A stretch of DNA of 6,053 bases, from assembly GCA_030653335.1 (NCBI GenBank), contig JAURZP010000303.1, positions 1 to 6,053 of the forward strand, read 5' to 3'. The translations under genes and the position numbers were made by a program. Under the pieces are notes generated by a model. It was not told the origin of the DNA, ran no database searches, and saw only the letters and a list, made by a program, of their open reading frames with translations. The DNA is from Methanoregula sp. (GTDB lineage Archaea; Halobacteriota; Methanomicrobia; Methanomicrobiales; Methanospirillaceae). Below, in pieces: positions 1 to 4,747 of this stretch (position 1 is its first letter; each line of letters begins with the position of its first letter).

Positions 1-659
1 GGGTCAGATGAATATGCCTGCCCATTGTAGTATACTTTGACATTTCCAGCTGTAGGAGGCCAGACCCGTGTGTCGCCCTTATTGTATACGTTTAAAAAGA
101 CGAACAGGAATTTATAACCGGATTTCGCCTTCTCAACATAATATTTGTTGTCCAGATCATTGTGCCATTGATAGGAGTCATTCATCCAGACACGATATAC
201 ATTGGCCTCGCTTGCAATATTTCCCGAACCAAATGGGAATCCATCCTTCAATTCGAGGGCATTAGGAAATGGATCCGGTGTCGGTGTTGGTGCTGCTGTA
301 ATTACGGCAGTGACGGGAGTGGTTGCTGTCACAACAGAAGTTATGGGAGTTGTAACCGTAGCACCAATCCCTCCAAGAGGAGTTGAAGGTGTGAAACCGC
401 CGGACATTTTAGGCAAAACAAAAATATAGGCAGCCACAGCCAGAACAACTAAAACGATCACAATTCCCGCAATGATTTTTACAGGTGAATTTCCCTTCGG
501 CACAGTTCCCGGCGCGGGCGCTGCCATAAATGGGGCTGGCGGTACCGGAGAGGGGTTGTATGCCGGAGGACTTTGTTCAACTGCTGCACCACAGTTCTCG
601 CAAAATTTTACACCTTTGGGAAGAACAGCCCCGCAGATAGTACAGAATTTTTGTACCAT
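1..659 (-). CDS. Zinc-ribbon, single-pass membrane protein with extracellular domain (partial, C-terminus outside window)
   Basis: The frame is open from ATG at 659 to base 1, giving 219 codons and no stop, so the C-terminus lies beyond the window. Residues 6-23 form a zinc_ribbon_2-type motif, CTIC-x10-CENC. A Pro/Ala-rich stretch (about 30-54) leads to a hydrophobic helix at about 62-82 with lysines at 55 and 61 just before it, which predicts the zinc ribbon inside the cell and the rest outside. A Thr/Val/Pro linker (about 85-130) follows, then a domain from about 133 with YRVWMN and FLFVFLNVYN strands. This domain aligns by eye with residues 67-155 of the neighbouring lipoprotein, so the two are paralogues. 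A good Shine-Dalgarno (668-673) supports the start. The outer domain resembles DUF4352-like Ig/telokin folds, but that assignment is tentative. The function is unknown; sensing or ligand binding at the envelope is a guess. The N-terminal architecture is certain, the role is not. Confidence 0.88.
   Translation of the reverse strand, partial: MVQKFCTICGAVLPKGVKFCENCGAAVEQSPPAYNPSPVPPAPFMAAPAPGTVPKGNSPVKIIAGIVIVLVVLAVAAYIFVLPKMSGGFTPSTPLGGIGATVTTPITSVVTATTPVTAVITAAPTPTPDPFPNALELKDGFPFGSGNIASEANVYRVWMNDSYQWHNDLDNKYYVEKAKSGYKFLFVFLNVYNKGDTRVWPPTAGNVKVYYNGQAYSSD
294..353 (-). repeat. Two tandem 30-bp repeats coding a Thr-rich linker
   Basis: Codons 103-112 (TTPITSVVTA) and 113-122 (TTPVTAVITA) of the partial membrane-protein gene form an imperfect 30-bp tandem duplication. 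It lies in the extracellular linker between the membrane helix and the C-terminal domain. Threonine-rich linkers of this kind are often spacers and possible O-glycosylation sites. The repeat probably arose by replication slippage and would tolerate length variation between strains. Confidence 0.6.
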
Positions 660-667
660 ACAAATTA

Positions 668-673
668 CTCACC
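668..673 (-). promoter_or_regulatory. Ribosome binding site of the zinc-ribbon membrane protein
   Basis: The minus strand reads GGTGAG, complementary to the archaeal 16S 3' end, with an 8-nt spacer to the ATG at 659. It supports that start, which also places the first zinc-ribbon cysteine at residue 6. Confidence 0.7.
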
Positions 674-685
674 GTAGAAACTAAT

Positions 686-753
686 AAAAAAAGCGGAATG
701 ATGTCCCAGTGGAAATGGGATCGTACTCGTGAGGGTACTGCACGATCAAAAAA
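686..753 (-). terminator. 3' region of the lipoprotein gene: hairpins and T-runs
   Basis: Read on the minus strand, the stop codon at 754-756 is followed directly by T6 (748-753). Next come an inverted repeat with arms 742-747 and 719-724 (GATCGT/ACGATC, 17-nt loop) and a second hairpin with arms 716-720 and 704-708 (TCCCA/TGGGA, 7-nt loop, sharing two bases with the first). A T7 run (686-692) ends the region. Archaeal termination relies on U-tracts, so the two T-runs are the likely effective signals, with the hairpins as stabilisers. The second T7 run lies 27-33 bases before the next ATG and could double as part of an AT-rich promoter. Confidence 0.5.
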
Positions 754-1491
754 TTATCCGAGTTTCCAGATCGCTTCATTAATTCCAGGACTCACGATTC
801 TGACATAGGCTTTTTCGGGAGTCAGTTCTTCTGGCACTTCGTAGATGATGTACCCGTCAACAGCATTACTCTCACCGGGATTAACATAACCAAGCTTAAG
901 CCCATGAGAGTAGCCAAAATCTTCAACATACTCGCTGTTACCAAACTGTTTTTTTAAGAACTCAATCTCCGCCACACGAATCACTTTGGGGATAGAATCG
1001 GTATTTTTTCTAGGCAGATCATGCGAGGGATCCGAAGAGATCATTGCACTCTCGTACTCCACATAGATATTATTCTGAGAAGGGATGGGGGTGCGTTCAG
1101 TGCCCAGGTTCATTATCGTGACAAAGATGAACAGGTATTTTTTACCGGGCGGTGCCACGCGGGTTTCGTAGGCATTCTCCGCTGGGTTAAACCAACGGTA
1201 GGTATTGTTGATCCAGATCCGGTACACGGTCACTTCGGACTTCCTGTTCGTATCGGAAGCGAACGGAAACATGGTTTTGAGTGCGAGTGCTTCGGGATAT
1301 TGACTGAGGGCCGTGGTAGCCTGCGGTGTCACGGAGTTCGTTGTGATTTCGGGAGTGGGAACGGGAGTTGGAGGGGGAAGAGAGGTTGGTGGCATGGGTG
1401 TTGCAATTTTTGCCGGTGCAGTTCCGGAACAACCCGCAACAGAAACCAGCAGAATAATACAGCCGATGATAAGAAGGCGAGGATATTTCAT
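754..1491 (-). CDS. Exported lipoprotein, paralogue of the adjacent membrane protein
   Basis: This 245-aa protein starts with a basic N-terminus and a hydrophobic stretch (6-20) ending in the lipobox VAGC, so Cys21 should be lipid-modified and the mature protein tethered outside the membrane. Residues 24-65 are a Pro/Thr-rich linker. The domain from about 67 contains YRIWIN (90-95), a GKKYLFIFVTIMN strand (116-128) and SSDP (152-155), matching the downstream gene's outer domain in order and spacing. The C-terminal part (about 205-245) has NPGES and a YIIYEVPEE segment, reminiscent of DUF4352-like beta-sandwich proteins, though this is tentative. The start is the ATG giving the complete signal peptide; the Shine-Dalgarno before it (GGGTAAG) is weak, and a T7 run at 1514-1520 lies at TATA distance. 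No enzymatic motif is visible. The likely role is binding or sensing at the cell surface; the substrate is unknown. Confidence 0.88.
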   Translation of the reverse strand: MKYPRLLIIGCIILLVSVAGCSGTAPAKIATPMPPTSLPPPTPVPTPEITTNSVTPQATTALSQYPEALALKTMFPFASDTNRKSEVTVYRIWINNTYRWFNPAENAYETRVAPPGKKYLFIFVTIMNLGTERTPIPSQNNIYVEYESAMISSDPSHDLPRKNTDSIPKVIRVAEIEFLKKQFGNSEYVEDFGYSHGLKLGYVNPGESNAVDGYIIYEVPEELTPEKAYVRIVSPGINEAIWKLG

Positions 1492-1534
1492 AGTTCATAC
1501 TTACCCTTTTGGTAAAAAAATATGATGGTAACGG

Positions 1535-1586
1535 ATTGTGTCGACCCGTAAACGGGTTCGGAACGAGAAGGGTATCCCGACACAAT
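1535..1586. repeat. 52-bp nested inverted repeat behind nrdD
   Basis: The ends are a perfect 9-bp inverted repeat: ATTGTGTCG at 1535-1543 and CGACACAAT at 1578-1586. Nested inside is a second perfect 6-bp pair, ACCCGT (1544-1549) and ACGGGT (1552-1557), with a 2-nt loop. ACCC (1544-1547) could instead pair with GGGT (1570-1573), extending the outer stem after a 4-nt bulge, so two mutually exclusive folds exist. The element lies between the nrdD stop and the lipoprotein start and codes for nothing obvious. It could be a terminator, a structured 3' UTR, a small mobile palindromic (REP/MITE-like) unit, or a regulator site. Confidence 0.6.
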
Positions 1587-1587
1587 T

Positions 1588-1594
1588 AAAAAAA
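1588..1594 (-). terminator. T7 run directly after the nrdD stop
   Basis: On the minus strand seven T residues follow the nrdD TAA immediately, and the 52-bp inverted repeat comes just after. A U-rich 3' end of this kind is a typical archaeal terminator. It suggests that the nrdHD transcript ends here or shortly downstream, and that the lipoprotein gene has its own promoter. Confidence 0.45.
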
Positions 1595-3778
1595 TTACAC
1601 TTTCACCGGAATCTTTAAAGGAACCCATTGACTGATGGATTTTTTCGGTCGCATCTCATGGAACTGCTTGAGCGATACCGTGATGTCGCGGGTGAAGGCA
1701 AAGTACCCGATCTGGGTGGTGCGGCAGAGTTTCATGGCCATATCCATCAGTCCCCGGGGATCGGGGCGCGCCTCTCCTAACCAGATATGGAAGATGTTGC
1801 CACCATCTACGATCGGGAAGAAGACATGCTCGATCTCCATGCGTTTGGGCAGAGGGACATCTGCACCCGGTGCTACGTGAGTACCGTTCGTGTAGTAGAT
1901 CGGGAGATCGCGGGATTTGCCCAGTTGTTCGAGTCCCAGTTCAACATCGCCTTTGATCACTTTTACTGCAAAGTCGTGATACCTGCGGTCAAGAAGGTCA
2001 GCAACAGCAAACCGCTGACCGGTCGTCTCTGCCGGCGTGCGGGCGAGCGCGATTGTCATGTTGTTCTTTTTGCTGAGCTCGCGCCCGTAGAGTTCCAGTT
2101 CGGTCATTGCACGGATGGCGAGCTTGAAGGCGGCCTTGGATTCGTGCAGTTGCGAACCGATATGGTGCTGTACCATCTCATTCACCCCGACAACCCCAAT
2201 CGTGTATACGAGTCCCTCGAGATCAACGGCTACTGCTCCGCGCTCTCCGGTGTTGGGATCCTTGGGGCGCTGCATGGCAAAGGGCATCCGACCGTTTCCG
2301 CGGATGTTGTCCATCCAGCGGCGCTTGATCTTGAAGATCTCAACTGCCACGTCCATGAGTTTCTTGAGCTCGGCAAAGAGGCGGGCATCGTCCCCCTCCG
2401 CATTATACGCAGCCCGAGGGCAGTTGACCGAGACCACCTGCCATGATCCCATCGAGAAGTGCTTGCCTTCTTCAAAGATGAGTTTCTTATCAAAATCCGA
2501 ATCATCCTCAGCAACTGCCGAGAACTGGTAAGCGCAGCACTGGTAACAGGAGATTCCCTTGCCCGCGCCCCGGTAGGCCGGAAGCTGGTTATCGTAGTAA
2601 GGCGTTCCGAACTTGGATGCCAGCTCGAAGGTAAGCAGGTACAGTTCCTGGTAGGTGGGAAGATCAGGATACTTTTTGTTGAACTCCTCGCGCTCCGTCA
2701 TGAACTCCGGTTCGATGCTGATCTCGGGCTTGGGGAAGTTGAAGGGTTTGCCCCAGTAATCGCCTTCCAGCATCACTTCCATGGTTGCTTTGAAGAGCAG
2801 ACGAACCTCACGCTCGAACTCGCCATAGTTACGTCTGGGCGCGGATTTCCCATCCCACACCTTGCCCTTATAAACGCAGGGCTTGTCCTGCCAGAGTAAG
2901 GGGACGCCGGGCGTGAGCTGGATGGAAGAGAAGACGAGCTGTCCGCCACGGGCAACCATCATCTGCGTCATCTCGTACACAAACATCTGCACCAGCTGTT
3001 TGATCTCTTCGTATGGCATGCCCTCCACAAAAGGTGAGAGGAATGTTAAGAAATTATAATATCCCTGCCCGCCAGCGAAATTTGTCTGGGCTGAACCCAG
3101 TGCCTTGACCGCGTGCAGGATGGCAACCTCCGCACGCTTTGCCGGGCCGGCAACAGAAGCTTTCGTACCGGTACCATCCGGCATAAGACCGTAATAGAAG
3201 AAATAGCGCAGGTCCCAGTCCTGGCAGAACGGGCGTGTTCCGAAATATTCGAGATCGTGGATGTGCATCTCACCGGACAAGTGATAATCAGCAAGGGCTG
3301 GCGGAAGCTGGAGCAGGTACTGTTCTTTGGAGATCTTATCTGCCTTTTTCTTGTGGCTGGTCTCGGCATTCTCCTGCAGGTTTGCATTATCGTGCGCTTC
3401 AAATCCCTTGCCCACATCGATCATATGGGCATCGTAGACAGGAGTACCAACCCGGGTTGAGACATTCCGGTACTGAATCATGCCCTTTTCAAGCAGGGTG
3501 ATGTTCACAATCTCGCGGATGAGGGGGCCGGAAAGGGACTTGAGCCCCATGCTCTTTATCTTGTGTTCTACGTCCCGTGCGATCTCCTGAGCGGTGGCTT
3601 CATCGGCACCTTCGTAGCCATAAAAGGTCTCGACAAGTTTGGTCTCTTCTACAATCTGGCGGACGATCCGGTCACGGTTCCACTCGATGATATGCCCATC
3701 GCTCGTCCGCACCGGGGGAAGTGTGGGGGCATATGCGCCGAAGATGGTCTGCTGGCGGGTCTCTTTATGGGCCACCAT
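1595..3778 (-). CDS. nrdD: Anaerobic (class III) ribonucleoside-triphosphate reductase, lacking a recognisable glycyl-radical domain
   Basis: This 727-aa protein should reduce ribonucleotides to deoxyribonucleotides without oxygen. Residues about 22-115 form an ATP-cone (allosteric) domain, with GHIIEWNRDRIVRQI near the start. The barrel follows: HIHDLEYF (172-179) with Cys184, GGQGYYNF (236-243), a cysteine cluster CYQCC (411-415) where Cys415 should be the thiyl-radical position and Cys184 its partner, VNCPR (451-455), and GVNEMVQHHIGSQLHES (531-547). These positions are aligned from memory of family motifs. The C-terminal segment IGYFAFTRDITV (690-701) matches the strand that normally precedes the zinc-binding cysteines. 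Here it is followed by 26 residues with no cysteine and no R-x-x-G-Y loop, and then the stop. The gene therefore appears to lack the zinc site and glycyl radical. The start overlaps the nrdH stop (TGATG), implying translational coupling. Neither an NrdG activase nor a ferredoxin-disulfide reductase is in the window. Family assignment is firm; catalytic competence alone is uncertain. Confidence 0.93.
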   Translation of the reverse strand: MVAHKETRQQTIFGAYAPTLPPVRTSDGHIIEWNRDRIVRQIVEETKLVETFYGYEGADEATAQEIARDVEHKIKSMGLKSLSGPLIREIVNITLLEKGMIQYRNVSTRVGTPVYDAHMIDVGKGFEAHDNANLQENAETSHKKKADKISKEQYLLQLPPALADYHLSGEMHIHDLEYFGTRPFCQDWDLRYFFYYGLMPDGTGTKASVAGPAKRAEVAILHAVKALGSAQTNFAGGQGYYNFLTFLSPFVEGMPYEEIKQLVQMFVYEMTQMMVARGGQLVFSSIQLTPGVPLLWQDKPCVYKGKVWDGKSAPRRNYGEFEREVRLLFKATMEVMLEGDYWGKPFNFPKPEISIEPEFMTEREEFNKKYPDLPTYQELYLLTFELASKFGTPYYDNQLPAYRGAGKGISCYQCCAYQFSAVAEDDSDFDKKLIFEEGKHFSMGSWQVVSVNCPRAAYNAEGDDARLFAELKKLMDVAVEIFKIKRRWMDNIRGNGRMPFAMQRPKDPNTGERGAVAVDLEGLVYTIGVVGVNEMVQHHIGSQLHESKAAFKLAIRAMTELELYGRELSKKNNMTIALARTPAETTGQRFAVADLLDRRYHDFAVKVIKGDVELGLEQLGKSRDLPIYYTNGTHVAPGADVPLPKRMEIEHVFFPIVDGGNIFHIWLGEARPDPRGLMDMAMKLCRTTQIGYFAFTRDITVSLKQFHEMRPKKSISQWVPLKIPVKV

Positions 3779-4047
3779 CAGTCACCCGCAATCAGCGTTT
3801 TTATGTGGGCACCATCCAGTTTACCGGAGGGGAAGAGCACTTCAGAGGTGAAGAAGTCATCGTTCTTCTGCAGGACAGGAGCTTCATTTACAAAGACCCC
3901 GTTCATCCGAAGCTCGGTCAAGGATTCCGCAGTTGAAAGATCGCGTTCCAAAAAAGCATAACCGCCCGTTTTTAAAAATCCTTTCAGGATCTCGCAGTTC
4001 GGGCAATATTCAAGCGTGTATACAATCAATTGCGGAATTTCTGGCAT
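3778..4047 (-). CDS. nrdH: NrdH-like glutaredoxin, electron donor for NrdD
   Basis: This small 89-aa redoxin has a thioredoxin/glutaredoxin fold: an LIVYT strand (7-11), the redox motif CPNC (Cys15, Cys18) at the start of the first helix, and APVL (56-59) with Pro57 in the expected cis-proline position. It should carry dithiol electrons to NrdD in the cytoplasm. Published work on Methanosarcina barkeri describes a distinct methanogen class III reductase reduced by an NrdH-like protein encoded in the same operon, itself reduced by a ferredoxin-disulfide reductase; the layout here matches. The TGA stop shares its A with the nrdD ATG. The start is set by a GAGGGG Shine-Dalgarno eight bases upstream. 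The symbol is given on context and motif; a general glutaredoxin role cannot be excluded. Confidence 0.85.
   Translation of the reverse strand: MPEIPQLIVYTLEYCPNCEILKGFLKTGGYAFLERDLSTAESLTELRMNGVFVNEAPVLQKNDDFFTSEVLFPSGKLDGAHIKTLIAGD
3782..3786 (-). promoter_or_regulatory. Shine-Dalgarno for nrdD inside nrdH
   Basis: The minus strand reads GGTGA, three bases before the nrdD ATG and within the last nrdH codons. The close spacing and the TGATG stop-start overlap suggest that ribosomes finishing nrdH reinitiate on nrdD, keeping redoxin and reductase levels linked. Confidence 0.5.
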
Positions 4048-4055
4048 AAAAAATA

Positions 4056-4061
4056 CCCCTC
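4056..4061 (-). promoter_or_regulatory. Ribosome binding site of nrdH
   Basis: The minus strand reads GAGGGG with an 8-nt T-rich spacer to the ATG at 4047. It is the best Shine-Dalgarno in this leader and decides the start. Confidence 0.65.
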
Positions 4062-4083
4062 AATATGTCAGATATCAATTATG

Positions 4084-4100
4084 TATTATATGAATAAAAA
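4084..4100 (-). promoter_or_regulatory. Putative TATA box of the nrdHD operon
   Basis: On the minus strand an AT-only stretch with CATATAATA sits about 40-50 bases before the nrdH ATG. Transcription starting roughly 25 bases downstream would begin near 4063, leaving a short leader that still includes the Shine-Dalgarno at 4056-4061. This is read by eye; the region is generally AT-rich, so the exact box is uncertain. Confidence 0.35.
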
Positions 4101-4207
4101 TCATGGTTCGTTCACAATTGTTTTTCCCGCACTACAAAAGACAGAACAAAACAAGATCCTAAATAACGATCACCATTTGTAGAGGAATAGAATAATAGTA
4201 CGTTGAA

Positions 4208-4747
4208 ATGGTACGCGCATTTGTTGCACTGGAACTTTCATCTGATATTAAAGAGCAGCTACGTACAGTGCAGGATGTACTGCATCGAAGCAGGGCGCGC
4301 CTTACCTTTGTTGAACCTGCACTCATACACATCACCGCAAAATTTCTTGGTGAGGTATCTGATCAGAAGATCCCTTCTGTGATGGGTGCACTCAGCACGG
4401 TTAAGGTTACTCCGTTTTTAGCAACAGCCCACAAAATTACCGTAAATAACCCATCGCGCCCGCACACGGTCTGGTGCGCGATCGAGGATGCCGGGGGATC
4501 AGGACATGTTTTCAGGCTCATTGAAGATGCACTGTTCCCTTTGGGGTTTACCCGCGAGACGCGCAGGTTTACTCCCCATGCCACAGTGGCGCGAGTCAAA
4601 TATCCCGATCCATCGCTCTTTGAGGCGATTGGCCAACTGAGTGACAGGAAATACGGAAGCTGCACGATCAGCGGATTGAAATTAAAGAAGAGCACCCTGA
4701 CACCACAAGGACCGGTCTATGAGGATCTGCTGGAGGTAAAATGGTGA
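4208..4747 (+). CDS. thpR: RNA 2',3'-cyclic phosphodiesterase / 2'-5' RNA ligase family protein
   Basis: This 179-aa protein is a full-length LigT/ThpR member of the 2H phosphoesterase superfamily. Both hallmark H-x-T motifs are present: HIT at 41-43, followed by AKFLGEV, and HAT at 124-126, within FTPHATVARVK. The N-terminus RAFVALEL is typical of the family. Characterised members open 2',3'-cyclic phosphates on RNA ends and can join tRNA halves through 2'-5' bonds in vitro; the natural archaeal substrate is not settled. An in-frame stop at 4196-4198 excludes a longer start. No strong Shine-Dalgarno lies at normal distance, so the message may be nearly leaderless or weakly initiated. The gene overlaps cca by seven bases, and the pair makes functional sense because both act on RNA 3' ends. 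Confidence 0.93.
   Translation: MVRAFVALELSSDIKEQLRTVQDVLHRSRARLTFVEPALIHITAKFLGEVSDQKIPSVMGALSTVKVTPFLATAHKITVNNPSRPHTVWCAIEDAGGSGHVFRLIEDALFPLGFTRETRRFTPHATVARVKYPDPSLFEAIGQLSDRKYGSCTISGLKLKKSTLTPQGPVYEDLLEVKW
4732..4737 (+). promoter_or_regulatory. Shine-Dalgarno for cca inside thpR
   Basis: GGAGGT lies in the last thpR codons. It is only three bases from the ATG at 4741 but six bases from the in-frame GTG at 4744. The strong site shows that cca is translated from the shared message, but leaves the true start undecided between these adjacent codons. Confidence 0.6.

Larger units (their letters stand above)
4048..4207. promoter_or_regulatory. Divergent intergenic promoter region between nrdHD and thpR-cca
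   Basis: These 160 bases separate two operons transcribed away from each other and are clearly more AT-rich than the flanking genes. The left part carries the nrdH leader and TATA candidate. On the right, CCTAAATAACG (4159-4169) is the only weak plus-strand TATA-like candidate for thpR. AGAGGA (4181-4186) is Shine-Dalgarno-like but 21 bases from the thpR ATG, too far for normal use. I see no clear operator palindrome, riboswitch fold or small gene here. Confidence 0.5.

Noticed and set aside
1021..1515. Plus-strand open frame (164 codons) opposite the lipoprotein gene
   Set aside because: The minus strand encodes a convincing lipobox, linker and domain; the opposite frame is rich in Arg, His and Cys with no motif, as expected of a shadow.
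1544..1564. tRNA-like T-arm (GGGTTCGGAAC) within the palindrome
   Set aside because: No acceptor, D or anticodon arms can be drawn around it, and the 5-bp stem and 7-base loop of a T-arm do not fit.
1187..1585. Minus-strand frame (132 codons) that could have been a lost NrdD C-terminus
   Set aside because: It was checked for CxxC pairs and an R-x-x-G-Y loop and has neither; it is a shifted reading of the palindrome and the lipoprotein gene.
1706..1708. Gly691 of NrdD as the glycyl-radical residue
   Set aside because: QIGYF lacks the usual arginine three residues before glycine, and the surrounding YFAFTRDITV aligns with the strand before the zinc site, some 35-40 residues ahead of the normal radical position. 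It is kept only as a fallback in the main finding.
1787..2446. Long plus-strand open frame (219 codons) opposite nrdD
   Set aside because: It lies wholly antisense to a clear nrdD reading frame, resembles no family I know, and follows from the codon pattern of the GC-rich gene on the other strand.
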